The notes under the pieces are model-generated. The model saw nothing but the letters and a program-made list of their open reading frames with translations. It was not told where the DNA came from and did no database searches. The position numbers and the translations under genes are program-made. A stretch of DNA of 64,000 nucleotides, from the NCBI RefSeq assembly GCF_007556815.1, contig NZ_CP041743.1, positions 186,001-250,000 on the forward strand. The letters are read 5' to 3'. Origin of the DNA: Paraburkholderia megapolitana. GTDB taxonomy: Bacteria; Pseudomonadota; Gammaproteobacteria; Burkholderiales; Burkholderiaceae. Positions 8,496 to 19,761 of this stretch are shown here, piece by piece. Position 1 is the stretch's first letter. Each line of letters begins with the position of its first letter.

Positions 8496-9308
8496 ATGCA
8501 AGAGCAAACCGATCTGACAGTCGTCCGCGTGCGCCATCCGCTGAAGTTCCGTCTGCTGCGCGTCGCACGCATCGACTCCATCACACCGCATATGTTGCGC
8601 GTCACCTTGACCGGCGACGATCTGCACGACTTTGCCTCCGCATCATTCGACGATCACGTGAAGGTCTTTTTCCCCGCTCCCGGCGAAGACAAACCGGCGC
8701 TGCCCACGGCCGGTCCGAACGGCCCGGTATTCGCCGAAGGGACCCGGCCGGTGGCACGCGACTTCACGCCGCGGCGCTTCGACCGCGAAGCACGCGAACT
8801 CGATCTCGAGTTCGCGCTGCACGAAGCCGGCCCGGCTGCCGAATGGGCTGCGAAGGCGCAGGTCGGCCAGTACCTGGGCATAGGCGGCCCGCGCGGTTCG
8901 CTGGTGATCCCGAGCGGCTTCGACTGGCATCTGCTGATCGGCGACGACACAGCGTTGCCCGCCATCGCGCGGCGCCTCGAAGAACTGCCTGCGAACACCC
9001 GTGTCGCGGCCGTGGTCGAAGTCGCCGATCCGTCGGCGCGCATCGAGTTCGAGACGGCGGCGAACCTGCATATCGTCTGGCGCTATCGCAGCGACTCGCC
9101 GTACCGCGGCGATGCCTTGCTGCAAGCGGTACGCGACACCTACCTGCCCGAAGGCGTGGGTTACGTATGGGCGGCCGGCGAGTCGGCGACCATGCGCGCG
9201 GTGCGCTACCACCTGTGCACGGAGCGTGGCGTAGACAAGTCGCGTATCCGCGCTGCCAGCTACTGGAAACAAGGTGCGCAGGCCGTCCACGAAAACCTCG
9301 ACGACTGA
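8496..9308 (+). CDS. siderophore-interacting protein (YqjH/ViuB-like ferric-chelate reductase)
   Basis: A 270-residue flavoprotein of the siderophore-interacting family, which uses NAD(P)H and FAD to reduce ferric siderophores in the cytosol and release iron. The FAD-binding signature RDFTPRRFD lies near residues 88-96, with GPRGSLVIP in the FAD domain. The C-terminal NAD(P)H domain has LLIGDDTALPAIARRLEEL and ends with the family's WAAGESATMRAVR and SYWKQG blocks. It lies about 80 bp behind the YqjI-like repressor on the same strand, which is the E. coli yqjI-yqjH pairing in tandem form. Confidence 0.92.
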   Translation: MQEQTDLTVVRVRHPLKFRLLRVARIDSITPHMLRVTLTGDDLHDFASASFDDHVKVFFPAPGEDKPALPTAGPNGPVFAEGTRPVARDFTPRRFDREARELDLEFALHEAGPAAEWAAKAQVGQYLGIGGPRGSLVIPSGFDWHLLIGDDTALPAIARRLEELPANTRVAAVVEVADPSARIEFETAANLHIVWRYRSDSPYRGDALLQAVRDTYLPEGVGYVWAAGESATMRAVRYHLCTERGVDKSRIRAASYWKQGAQAVHENLDD

Positions 9309-9360
9309 TGCCACGCATTCTCTCTCTTTACCGCGGCCCGCTCGGCCGCAAGGACCATTC

Positions 9361-10617
9361 ATGTACTCATTGAGTGCACCGCGCGAACGCCAGTTGCTCT
9401 GGCTGCTCGCGCTGACGCAGTTCACCGTCATCATGGACTTCATGGTGATGATGCCGCTCGGACCGCAGATCATGCACGCGTTCCACATCACGCCGGCCGC
9501 GTTTGCCGCGGCCGTCTCGGCTTATTCCTGGTGTTCGGGCCTGTCGGGTCTGTTCGCCGCCACCTACATCGACCGCTTCGACCGGCGCAAGCTGCTGCTC
9601 ACCGTGTACGCGTTGTTTGCCGTGTCGAACCTCGCGTGCGCGTTTGCCAGCAGCTATCCGTTGCTGCTCGCTGCACGCGCGTTCGCGGGTCTGACCGGCG
9701 GCATCCTCGGCTCGATCATCATGGCGATCGTAGGCGACCTGATTCCGGTCGCGCGGCGCGGTGCGGCAAGCGGCACGATCATGACCGCATTCTCCATCGC
9801 GGCGATTGCCGGCGTGCCGGCCGGTGTGATACTCGGTGCGCATTTCAGCTGGGCAGCGCCGTTCGTGCTGCTGGTCGTGCTGTCGGTGCTGGTCTGGTTC
9901 GGTTGCTCGCGCATCTTGCCGTCGCTCGACCAGCATCTGTCGCAGCGGCCCGCACCGCTCTCGCAGGTCCTGCCTGAGCTGTACCGGCTGTTTGCCAACC
10001 GGCGGCACCTGAACGCGTTCGCGCTGACCTTCATGGTCATGGTGTCGCACATGCTGGTGATCCCGTTCATCTCGCCAACGCTCGTGGCCAACCACGGCAT
10101 CGCACCGGCTCAGTTGTCGTGGCTGTACATGGCGGGCGGCGCGGCAACGTTCTTCACGTCGCGCGCGGTGGGCAAACTGTCGGACCGCTACGGCAAGCAT
10201 CGGGTGTTTCGCATCGTCGTGCTGCTGTCGATGCTGCCGGTCCTGTTCGTGACGCATCTGCCCGACGTATCGCTTGCCGTGATGCTGGTGTTCTTCCCGA
10301 TCTTCATGGTGGCGATGTCCGGACGCTTCGTGCCGATGCAGGCGCTGCTGACAACCGTGCCGCAACCGCAACAGCGCGGGGCATTCCTTAGCGCGAACAG
10401 CGCGTTGCAGGCACTCGGTATGGGTTGCGGCGCATGGATCGGCGGGCTGATGCTGTCGATAGGTCCTGCCGGACAGATCGAAGGCTATGGCGTCGTCGGT
10501 TGGGTCGCGGTGGCGATCGCAGTGTGCGCGATCGTGTGGGTTGGCCGTGTTACTTCAGCGGGGGACCATCCGGCCTCGCGGCCGCCGGTGGGCGGTGAAG
10601 CAATGAGCGAGATGTAA
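9361..10617 (+). CDS. MFS transporter (12-TM, DHA1-type)
   Basis: A 418-residue inner-membrane transporter with about twelve hydrophobic helices. It begins MYSLSAPRERQLLWLLALTQ, with TM1 followed by DFMVMMPLGP. An MFS motif-A-like loop is seen at DRFDRRKLLLTVY, and a second in the C-half at GKLSDRYGKHRVFR. The start at 9361 lies 52 bp after the YqjH-like gene, so the three genes 7628-10617 probably form one operon. Context suggests export or uptake of a metal chelate or siderophore, but the sequence alone does not tell the substrate. Confidence 0.85.
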   Translation: MYSLSAPRERQLLWLLALTQFTVIMDFMVMMPLGPQIMHAFHITPAAFAAAVSAYSWCSGLSGLFAATYIDRFDRRKLLLTVYALFAVSNLACAFASSYPLLLAARAFAGLTGGILGSIIMAIVGDLIPVARRGAASGTIMTAFSIAAIAGVPAGVILGAHFSWAAPFVLLVVLSVLVWFGCSRILPSLDQHLSQRPAPLSQVLPELYRLFANRRHLNAFALTFMVMVSHMLVIPFISPTLVANHGIAPAQLSWLYMAGGAATFFTSRAVGKLSDRYGKHRVFRIVVLLSMLPVLFVTHLPDVSLAVMLVFFPIFMVAMSGRFVPMQALLTTVPQPQQRGAFLSANSALQALGMGCGAWIGGLMLSIGPAGQIEGYGVVGWVAVAIAVCAIVWVGRVTSAGDHPASRPPVGGEAMSEM

Positions 10618-10652
10618 TCGCGTCATTGACGCAGCATGCTGAACGGTATGTC

Positions 10653-10673
10653 GGCCGGTGCGCGGCACCGGCC
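10653..10673. terminator. hairpin between convergent genes
   Basis: GGCCGGTGC at 10653-10661 pairs perfectly with GCACCGGCC at 10665-10673 around a 3-nt loop. It sits midway between the ends of the MFS gene and the acyl-CoA synthetase gene and could serve both. There is no strong T-run on either strand. Confidence 0.55.
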
Positions 10674-10694
10674 TCGTTCAGCACAGCGTTGATC

Positions 10695-12428
10695 TCACGA
10701 CGCGTCGCCTTCGCGGCGCGCCGAGATATCCGGGAAATCCTCTTCCCAATACTCGCCCGGCAATCGCGCCGGCTCCGCTTCGCGCTCCAGTTCGCGGCAC
10801 CGCAATTCGACACGACGGATCTTGCCGGAGATAGTTTTCGGCAGCTCGCTGAATTGCAACCGGCGAATCCGCTTGTACGGCGACAGCTTTTCTCGCGAGA
10901 ACGCAAACACGCTGCGCGCGAGTTCGGGTCCCGCTTCGAACCCATGACGCACGGTGACAAACGCTTTCGGCACCGACAGACGCAGCGGGTCGGCGCTCGG
11001 CACAACTGCCGCCTCGGCGATCGCTTCGTGTTCGATCAGCACGCTTTCGAGTTCGAACGGGCTTAGCCGGTAGTCGGACGACTTGAACACATCGTCGGCG
11101 CGACCGACGTACACGTAGTAGCCATCCTCGCGACGCAGCGCGACATCCGACGTGTGGTAATAGCCGTTGCGCATTGCGTGCGCCGTTGCGTCCGGGTTGT
11201 TTGCATAGCCGGTCATCAAGGCGACCGGACGGTGTGCAAGCGACAGCGCGATCTCGCCTTCAGTAGCCGGTTGGTCGTCGGCATCGACGAGTTCGATCGT
11301 ATAACCGGGCAACGGCCGCCCCATCGATCCCGGCACGACCGGCTGGCCCGGCGAATTGCCGATCTGGCAGGTCGTTTCAGTCTGGCCGAAACCATCGCGT
11401 ATCGTCACGTTCCAGGCGTGACGCACGCGCTCGATCACCTCCGGATTCAGCGGCTCGCCTGCCCCGACGATCTCACGCAACTGCACCGCATACGACGCCA
11501 GCGGCTCCTGCACGAGCATGCGCCAGACGGTCGGCGGTGCGCACAGCGTGGTCACGCGGAAATTCACCAGTACGTCGAGCGTGTCCTTCGGCACGAAGCG
11601 CGCGTAGTTGAAGACGAACACGCAGGCCTGCGCATTCCACGGCGCGAAGAAGCAGCTCCATGCGTGCTTGGCCCAGCCCGGCGAACTGATGTTCCAGTGG
11701 ATGTCGCCAGGTTGCAGGCCGATCCAGTACATCGTCGACAGATGGCCGACCGGATAGCTCTCATGCGTATGCTCGACGAGCTTCGGCTTCGAGGTCGTGC
11801 CGGACGTGAAGTACAGCAGCATCGGATCGCTCGCGCGGGTCGGCGCGTCGGCAACGAACGACGCGGGCGCATCGTAGGCGGCGGCCAAATCGGTCCAGCC
11901 CGCACGCGGCGTGCCGACCGAAATGCGCTTGAGGTTCGCATCGAGCGCATCGAATTTGCTGAGTTCCGCACTATCCACGACAACGTAATCCGCGCCGCCG
12001 ATCTGCACGCGATCGCGCACATCGTCCGCCGACAACTGGGTCGTAGCCGGCAACACGATCGCACCGAGCTTCATCGCGGCGAGCATCACGTCCCACAGTT
12101 CGACGCGATTGGGCAGCATCAGCAGCAGGCGGTCGCCGCGACGCACGCCGAGCCCGCGCAGAAAGTTCGCCATACGCGCCGAGCGCTCCGACATCTGTGC
12201 AAACGAGAGCTTGAGCCCGGGACTGGCCGGATCGTCGACGATCCACAACGCCGGGTTGTCGTTGCCACGCGCGATCACGTCGAAATAGTCGAGTGCCCAG
12301 TTGAATTCGCCGAGCACCGGCCACGCGAATTCGCGGTACGCGCTCGTGTAGTCGCTGCGATGTCGCAACAGCAGATCGCGCGCGTCGAGAAAAGCCTGCG
12401 CGGCGGTGGCGGTGGTCGTCCCGTTCAT
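10695..12428 (-). CDS. acyl-CoA synthetase (AMP-forming)
   Basis: A 577-residue member of the ANL superfamily, closest in appearance to medium-chain acyl-CoA synthetases. It activates a carboxylic acid with ATP to an acyl-AMP and then to an acyl-CoA. Motifs are the A3 P-loop YFTSGTTSKPKLVEHTH, the DGFGQTETT block (A5), YHTSDVALRREDGYYVYVGR (A7/A8) and the C-terminal catalytic lysine in LPKTISGKIRR. It lies 50 bp downstream of the acyl-CoA dehydrogenase gene, and the two are likely co-transcribed from the promoter shared with the divergent AraC regulator. Together they could activate and oxidise a medium- or branched-chain acid; the exact substrate is unknown. Confidence 0.92.
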   Translation of the reverse strand: MNGTTTATAAQAFLDARDLLLRHRSDYTSAYREFAWPVLGEFNWALDYFDVIARGNDNPALWIVDDPASPGLKLSFAQMSERSARMANFLRGLGVRRGDRLLLMLPNRVELWDVMLAAMKLGAIVLPATTQLSADDVRDRVQIGGADYVVVDSAELSKFDALDANLKRISVGTPRAGWTDLAAAYDAPASFVADAPTRASDPMLLYFTSGTTSKPKLVEHTHESYPVGHLSTMYWIGLQPGDIHWNISSPGWAKHAWSCFFAPWNAQACVFVFNYARFVPKDTLDVLVNFRVTTLCAPPTVWRMLVQEPLASYAVQLREIVGAGEPLNPEVIERVRHAWNVTIRDGFGQTETTCQIGNSPGQPVVPGSMGRPLPGYTIELVDADDQPATEGEIALSLAHRPVALMTGYANNPDATAHAMRNGYYHTSDVALRREDGYYVYVGRADDVFKSSDYRLSPFELESVLIEHEAIAEAAVVPSADPLRLSVPKAFVTVRHGFEAGPELARSVFAFSREKLSPYKRIRRLQFSELPKTISGKIRRVELRCRELEREAEPARLPGEYWEEDFPDISARREGDAS

Positions 12429-12478
12429 GATTGTCTCCTCACTGGCGCGGTTGCGCTCTCTGGCGGATTATTCTGCGC

Positions 12479-13612
12479 TCAAATCTGACGCGCGATCACC
12501 ATTCTCTGTACTTCGCTGGTGCCTTCGTAGATCTGCGTAATGCGGGCATCGCGGTAGTGGCGCTCGACCGCGTAGTCCTGCAGATAACCGTAGCCGCCGT
12601 GAATCTGGATCGCGTTCGAGCAGACCTCTTCGGCCATTTCCGATGCAAACAGTTTTGCCTGCGATGCCTCGGACAGACACGGCAGCCCCGCACTGCGCAG
12701 ACGCGCCGCGTGATGCACGAGCAGCCGCGCGGCGTTCAACTGTGTCGTCATGTCAGCGAGCAGATTGGCGATGGACTGATGTTCCTTGATGGCCTTGCCG
12801 AACTGCACGCGCTCGTTCGCATACGCGCGTGCCGCTTCGAATGCCGCGCGCGCGATGCCGACCGCCTGGGCCGCGATACCGATCCGGCCGCCTTCGAGAT
12901 TCGACAGCGCGATGCGCAGGCCGTCGCCGCGCGCGCCGAGCAGATTCGCTTCGGGTACCGCGCACTGATCGAACGAGATCGGGCAGGTATCCGACGCGCG
13001 GATGCCGAGCTTTTTTTCGGGTGACCCGACGTTGAAGCCCGGTGTATCGGTGGGCACGATGAAGGCCGACAGACCGCGTTTGCCCAGCTCCGGATCGGTG
13101 ACCGCGAAGACGATCGCGAGGTCGGCGCGCGAACCGTTCGTGACGAACTGCTTGCTGCCATCCAGCACCCACTTGCCATCGCGCAGCGTCGCGCGCGTGC
13201 GCAGGTTGCTGGCTTCGGAACCCGCGTGCGGCTCGGTCAGACAGAACGCGCCGAGCTTGCGGCCGGTCGCAAGGTCGCGCAGATAGCGCTGTTTCTGGTC
13301 CTCAGTGCCGAAGCTCAGGATCGGCCCGCAGCCGACCGAGTTGTGCACGCTCATCAGCGTCGCACAGGAGGCGCAGCCGGCAGCCACCTCTTCGAGCGCG
13401 AGCGCATAGGCAATGTAGTCGGTGTACGAGCCATCCCACTCCGACGGCACGATCATGCCGAGCAGCCCGAGCGCGCCCATTTCGGTCACGACTTCCGGCG
13501 GCAGCCGGCTCTCACGATCCCACTGCGCCGCGTTCGGCGCGAGCCGCCCGGTTGAGAAATCGCGCGCTGCGTCGCGGATCATCCGTTGATCTTCGGTATA
13601 GAAATCGTTCAT
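12479..13612 (-). CDS. acyl-CoA dehydrogenase
   Basis: A 377-residue FAD-dependent acyl-CoA dehydrogenase, the first oxidative step of beta-oxidation. It has [16 protein letters not shown] in the middle domain, [19 protein letters not shown] and the C-terminal block [21 protein letters not shown], followed by [20 protein letters not shown]. The Glu in IYEGTS is at the position of the catalytic base of short/medium-chain enzymes. The start at 13612 (MNDFYTEDQ) matches the usual N-terminus. The gene leads a two-gene operon with the acyl-CoA synthetase and faces an AraC regulator across a 261-bp divergent region. Confidence 0.93.
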   Translation of the reverse strand: MNDFYTEDQRMIRDAARDFSTGRLAPNAAQWDRESRLPPEVVTEMGALGLLGMIVPSEWDGSYTDYIAYALALEEVAAGCASCATLMSVHNSVGCGPILSFGTEDQKQRYLRDLATGRKLGAFCLTEPHAGSEASNLRTRATLRDGKWVLDGSKQFVTNGSRADLAIVFAVTDPELGKRGLSAFIVPTDTPGFNVGSPEKKLGIRASDTCPISFDQCAVPEANLLGARGDGLRIALSNLEGGRIGIAAQAVGIARAAFEAARAYANERVQFGKAIKEHQSIANLLADMTTQLNAARLLVHHAARLRSAGLPCLSEASQAKLFASEMAEEVCSNAIQIHGGYGYLQDYAVERHYRDARITQIYEGTSEVQRMVIARQI

Positions 13613-13873
13613 TGCGTCCACCTTTCGTGCGTGTTCATGGCGCTTTATCGGCGTGGCGACAAAGCGCGCCCCGGCCCAGTGTAGGCAACCTGCTGGACAG
13701 GTTCGATGCCGGGGCCGATCATTCTGGATGAGCGCATTTACCATACTCACATTTGCGCTCGCAGCAATTGCGGCGTGGGGATCCGCGCGAAGGATGCAAA
13801 TCAACCCGCCAACTGAGCGAATTTGCCAGCCTTCGTCCCGCCGCACAACCTTCACCTACCAGCACGATGCCCG

Positions 13874-14923
13874 ATGAAAAGCGACAAGGGAACCATCTCC
13901 GTCAGTCTCGTCGAGGAAACCCTGGCGCTCGCCCGCGCCCGCGGCCTCGACGTCGGGCCGCTCATCGAGGCCGCCGGCATCGCGCCGCCGATGCTCGCGT
14001 CGCCCAAAGGACGTGTCTCGCCCGAGCAATACGGCGCGCTGTGGGCCGGCATCGCTCGCGCGCTCGACGACGAGTTCTTCGGCCAGGATTCGCATCCGAT
14101 GCGCAGCGGCAGCTTCATCGCGATGACCCATGCCGCGCTCGGCGCGCGCGATGGCGCGCATGCGCTCTCGCGTGCAGTCGGCTTCATGCGGCTGATTCTC
14201 GACGATCTGCGCGTGGAGATCGACACCGACGCGACGCGCGTGCGCCTGGTGTTCACGCATCGCGAAGGCACCCCGCTGCCCACGATGTTCGCGTATGCGA
14301 CGTACTTCATTCTGGTCTACGGCCTGGTCTGCTGGCTCGTGGGACGGCGCATTCCGCTGCAGCGGGCACGCTTTCGTTGCGCGGAGCCGCCGGCCGCGCA
14401 CGAATACCGCTTGATGTTCTGCGACGACATGGCGTTCGGGCAGCCCGCGTCGTATGTCGATCTCGCGCCCGATTTCATGAGCCTGCCGGTTGTGCAGACC
14501 ACGCGCTCCGTCAAACCGTTCCTGCGCGATGCGCCGGGCAGCTTCGTCGTCAAGTACCGCAATCCCGGCTCGTTCGCCGCGCGGGTACGCAAGACGCTGC
14601 GCGCCCTCGCGATGTCTGCATGGCCCGCCGCCGACCAGATGGCCGCGTCGCTGAACGTCGCGGAGGCGACGATGCGCAGACGCCTGAAACAGGAAGGCCA
14701 CACGTACCAGTCGATCAAGGACGACCTGCGGCGCGATATCGCGATCGCCGAGTTGCAGGACACCGACCGGACGATCGCGGACATCGCGCAGGCGGTCGGT
14801 TTTGCGGAACCGAGCGCGTTTCATCGCGCGTTCCGCAAATGGACCGGCATGCGGCCGACTGACTACCGCGCAGCACGCGCCGCAATGCACCATCCGCCGC
14901 GAGCGCGGCAAACCGTCACCTGA
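13874..14923 (+). CDS. AraC-family regulator with arabinose-binding-like N-terminal domain
   Basis: A 349-residue regulator of the OruR/ArgR-like AraC group. The N-terminal domain spans about residues 10-190 (EETLALARARGLDVGPLIEA, then the typical VGFMRLILDDLRVEI). The C-terminal helix-turn-helix pair follows (VAEATMRRRLKQEGHTYQSI, then TIADIAQAVGFAEPSAFHRA) and ends FRKWTGMRPTDYR. The start is ATG at 13874. Its divergent position to the acyl-CoA dehydrogenase/synthetase operon suggests it activates that operon in response to a lipid-like acid. A related AraC protein with a neighbouring acyl-CoA synthetase occurs at 50290-51357. Confidence 0.9.
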   Translation: MKSDKGTISVSLVEETLALARARGLDVGPLIEAAGIAPPMLASPKGRVSPEQYGALWAGIARALDDEFFGQDSHPMRSGSFIAMTHAALGARDGAHALSRAVGFMRLILDDLRVEIDTDATRVRLVFTHREGTPLPTMFAYATYFILVYGLVCWLVGRRIPLQRARFRCAEPPAAHEYRLMFCDDMAFGQPASYVDLAPDFMSLPVVQTTRSVKPFLRDAPGSFVVKYRNPGSFAARVRKTLRALAMSAWPAADQMAASLNVAEATMRRRLKQEGHTYQSIKDDLRRDIAIAELQDTDRTIADIAQAVGFAEPSAFHRAFRKWTGMRPTDYRAARAAMHHPPRARQTVT

Positions 14924-15036
14924 AGCCCGATCCTGATTACAATTCAGCCTGCGCATACCCCGGCCCCGGCCGCACTCATGCAGACGGCCGCCGTACGTCA
15001 CCCTTCGATCCCCTCACATAACAAGAGATCCGGCTC

Positions 15037-16338
15037 ATGAACTCCGTCAAACAGTATTTCGGCTTCGACGAAGCGGGCACGAACCTGCGCACGGAAGTGC
15101 TCGCGGGCCTCACCACCTTCCTGACGATGGCCTACATCGTCTTCGTCAATCCGTCGATCCTCGGCGATGCGGGCATGCCGAAAGACGCCGTGTTCGTCGC
15201 CACCTGTCTCGTCGCGGCGCTCGCCTCGTTGATCATGGGGTTGTACGCGAACTACCCGATCGCCTGCGCGCCTGGTATGGGGCTCAACGCGTACTTCGCC
15301 TATACGGTCGTCAAGGGTATGGGGTTCACCTGGCAGGCGGCGCTCGGCGCGGTGTTCATCTCGGGATGTCTGTTTCTCATCGTGACGCTGTTTCGCGTGC
15401 GCGAGGTGATCGTCAACGGTATTCCGCATTCGATCCGCATTGCGATTACCGGCGGCATCGGGCTGTTTCTCGCGATCATCTCGCTGAAATCGGCTGGCGT
15501 CGTGGTCGGCAATCCGGCTACGCTCGTCACGCTCGGTAACCTGCACGATCCGCACGTCGTGCTCGCGATCATCGGCTTCTTTACCATCGTCACGCTCGAC
15601 TTCCTGCGCGTGCGCGGCGCGATCCTGATCGGCATCGTCGGCGTGACCGTGCTGAGCTTCTTCTTCGGCGGCAACCAGTTTCATGGTGTCGTCTCGGCGC
15701 CGCCGTCGATCGACACGACGCTGTTTCATCTCGACATCCGCGGTGCGCTGTCCGCCGGTGTGCTGAACGTGATCCTCGTGTTCTTCCTCGTCGAGCTGTT
15801 CGATGCGACCGGTACGCTGATGGGTGTCGCGAACCGCGCGGGGCTGCTGGTCGAAGGCAAGATGCACCGGTTGAACAAGGCGCTGCTCGCCGACAGTACC
15901 GCCATCCTTGCGGGCTCCCTGCTCGGCACGTCGTCGACAACCGCGTATATCGAAAGCGCCTCGGGCGTGCAGGCTGGCGGGCGTACCGGCATGACGGCGA
16001 TCACCGTAGCCGTGCTGTTTCTCGCCTGCCTGTTCTTCGCGCCGCTCGCGGGCGTTGTGCCCGCTTACGCGACCGCACCGGCGCTGCTGTACGTGTCGTG
16101 CCTGATGCTGCGCGAAATGGCCGAGCTGCCGTGGGACGATGCAACCGAAGTCGTGCCGGCCGCGCTCACCGCACTGCTGATGCCGTTCACGTATTCGATC
16201 GCAAACGGCGTCGCGTTCGGCTTCATTTCATACGCGGGGCTCAAACTGCTGACCGGACAGGCGCGCAAAGTGAAGCTCGTCGTCTGGGTCATCGCGGCGG
16301 TCTTCCTGTTCCGGTTCTTCTATCTCGGCGCGGAATAG
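15037..16338 (+). CDS. NCS2-family purine permease (AzgA-like)
   Basis: A 433-residue membrane permease that imports purine bases by proton symport, with about 13 hydrophobic segments. Signatures are GLTTFLTMAYIVFVNPSIL after TM1, CAPGMGLNAYFAYTVV, GIGLFLAIISLKSAGVVVGNP, LVELFDATGTLMGVANRAG and GTSSTTAYIESASGVQAGGR, which are the blocks of the AzgA hypoxanthine/adenine/guanine group. The N-terminal FGFDEAGTNLRTEVLAG is also typical. The cytochrome b561 gene follows 53 bp downstream on the same strand but has no obvious functional link. No purine riboswitch was seen in the 113-bp leader. Confidence 0.92.
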   Translation: MNSVKQYFGFDEAGTNLRTEVLAGLTTFLTMAYIVFVNPSILGDAGMPKDAVFVATCLVAALASLIMGLYANYPIACAPGMGLNAYFAYTVVKGMGFTWQAALGAVFISGCLFLIVTLFRVREVIVNGIPHSIRIAITGGIGLFLAIISLKSAGVVVGNPATLVTLGNLHDPHVVLAIIGFFTIVTLDFLRVRGAILIGIVGVTVLSFFFGGNQFHGVVSAPPSIDTTLFHLDIRGALSAGVLNVILVFFLVELFDATGTLMGVANRAGLLVEGKMHRLNKALLADSTAILAGSLLGTSSTTAYIESASGVQAGGRTGMTAITVAVLFLACLFFAPLAGVVPAYATAPALLYVSCLMLREMAELPWDDATEVVPAALTALLMPFTYSIANGVAFGFISYAGLKLLTGQARKVKLVVWVIAAVFLFRFFYLGAE

Positions 16339-16391
16339 CCGCTGTTACAGACCCTGTTCGCACGCCCAGGCCGGTTACCGGAGCAGCCCAT

Positions 16392-16922
16392 ATGCATTCC
16401 CGTTCGTCCGCCGACCGCTATTCGCGGCCGGCCATTTTCTTTCACTGGGCGATCGTGCTGTTGATCGCACTCGCCTATCTGGCCATCGAGATTCGCGGCC
16501 CGAAAGGCAGCGACAGCCGCGTGTTCTGGACCGCGCTGCATCTGTGGGCCGGCACGCTCGTGCTCACGCTCGCGATCCTGCGGCTGCTATGGCGCCTGTG
16601 GCGCCCCGCGCCGCCGGAGGTCAATACGAACGTGCTGCTCGCGTTTCTCGCACGGCTCGTCCATCTCGCGCTCTATGTGTTCATTTTTGCGCAGCCGCTG
16701 CTGGGCATGCTGATGGTCAATACCGGCGGGCATCCGGTCACGCTGGCCGGATTGAATCTGAACATCACGCTGGTTGGCGCGGACCCCGCTGCCCGTGCCG
16801 CCCTCAAGACGCTGCACGTGCTGCTCGGTAACGCGTTCTATTGGGTGATCGGCGTGCATGCGCTCGCGGCGATCGGGCATCAGGTCATATTCCGCGACCG
16901 GACGCTGCAGCGGATGCTGTGA
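16392..16922 (+). CDS. cytochrome b561 family protein
   Basis: A 176-residue inner-membrane dihaem b-type cytochrome with four hydrophobic helices. The family layout is present: RYSRPAIFFHWAIVLLIALA near the N-terminus, LHLWAGTLVLTLAILRLLWR, ARLVHLALYVFIFAQPLLG and KTLHVLLGNAFYWVIGVHA. His residues in helices 1, 2, 3 and 4 are candidate haem ligands. Such proteins pass electrons from quinol, for example as superoxide:ubiquinone oxidoreductase in E. coli CybB. The start is ATG at 16392; the upstream in-frame extension overlaps the permease gene and is not used. Confidence 0.9.
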   Translation: MHSRSSADRYSRPAIFFHWAIVLLIALAYLAIEIRGPKGSDSRVFWTALHLWAGTLVLTLAILRLLWRLWRPAPPEVNTNVLLAFLARLVHLALYVFIFAQPLLGMLMVNTGGHPVTLAGLNLNITLVGADPAARAALKTLHVLLGNAFYWVIGVHALAAIGHQVIFRDRTLQRML

Positions 16923-16955
16923 CCGCTTTCGGTCTTTCTTTCGGTCATGCGAATG

Positions 16956-16984
16956 CCGCGCGCCGGCATCGAGCCGGCGCGCGG
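16956..16984. terminator. 12-bp stem-loop between convergent genes
   Basis: CCGCGCGCCGGC at 16956-16967 pairs perfectly with its complement at 16973-16984 around a 5-nt loop (atcga). It lies between the ends of the cytochrome b561 gene (+) and the DUF1488 gene (-) and could stop transcription from both sides. Confidence 0.65.
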
Positions 16985-17004
16985 AGGCAACGGTTGGGAA
17001 GGAA

Positions 17005-17295
17005 TCAGTTGCGCCAGTTCGCGTTGTAGAACCGGACGTAGCCGCTGCGCAGTACGAGGCACTGCGCGCGCGTTTCCGACAGCAGACGGCGGGTGGCTGC
17101 CTCGATCCGCTCACGATGCGTATCGAATGCGCCGACCATATCTTCGAGCCGCGTCGACGCCGCCCCGAAGTGATCTTCCAGCGCCTCGGCGGTGATCATG
17201 CATTCCACCCTCTCGCCGTCGACCAGGGCCGGAAATGCCAGGGTCAACTCGGGCCCCGAATACGCCGGGGTTTCGTACGGGAAATTGATCTGCAT
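17005..17295 (-). CDS. DUF1488 family protein
   Basis: A 96-residue soluble protein. It starts MQINFPYETPAYSGPELTLA and has the family core LAFPALVDGERVECMITAEA, LEDHFGA and a helical middle, ending with an aromatic-rich strand YVRFYNANW. DUF1488 proteins are small and of unknown function, common in Burkholderia and relatives. The start at 17295 is preceded on the minus strand by a purine-rich site (gaaggtgaatccc). The gene is isolated. Confidence 0.8.
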   Translation of the reverse strand: MQINFPYETPAYSGPELTLAFPALVDGERVECMITAEALEDHFGAASTRLEDMVGAFDTHRERIEAATRRLLSETRAQCLVLRSGYVRFYNANWRN

Positions 17296-17654
17296 GGGAT
17301 TCACCTTCGATTGACCAACCGTCTCGGGGCCGCGCCTGCTTCTATTGAGCCTGCCTCCCTGTGATCTCACGCGCGGGCTGCCTAGCCGGGCTGCGGGGGA
17401 AACGCCCACTTTCTCCGGCTGATCTTATTCACTTTAGACGACTTCCAGCGCGCTGCAAGTTTTACTGAGCCTGCCCGCGCTGTCGCGCTCCAACGCGGGG
17501 TAGATGGGGCACTGCCCGCGTGGGTTCCAGGCGCTGCGATCCTGTACCATGGTTGCTCGGCCGCGCCGCGCCAGTGGCATTTGCTGCAGTGCACGCAGTT
17601 CGCCGCGCAAGGCAACGCACCTTGCAACGCCACCGATATCACCGGAGACAAGCA
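17296..17654. other. 359-bp divergent intergenic region
   Basis: The region lies between the starts of the DUF1488 gene (-) and the AcoR-type regulator (+), so it should hold both promoters. I found no convincing -35/-10 pair, no sigma-54 element with correct GG-N10-GC spacing and no strong inverted repeat. The only clear signal is the ribosome binding site GGAG at 17644-17647 before the GTG at 17655. Confidence 0.4.
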
Positions 17655-19625
<1,971 letters not shown>

Positions 19626-19761
19626 CCTGCGCGCGGTTAATGGCTAGACCACCGGGTGGGCACCGTTCTCTGCGGATGAGCGAACGCACCACCTGTCATG
19701 ACATCCACGTGCCAGGGTAAGCTTCGAGCGTACCGAATGCAGGCTCGTACGCCGACCCGAC

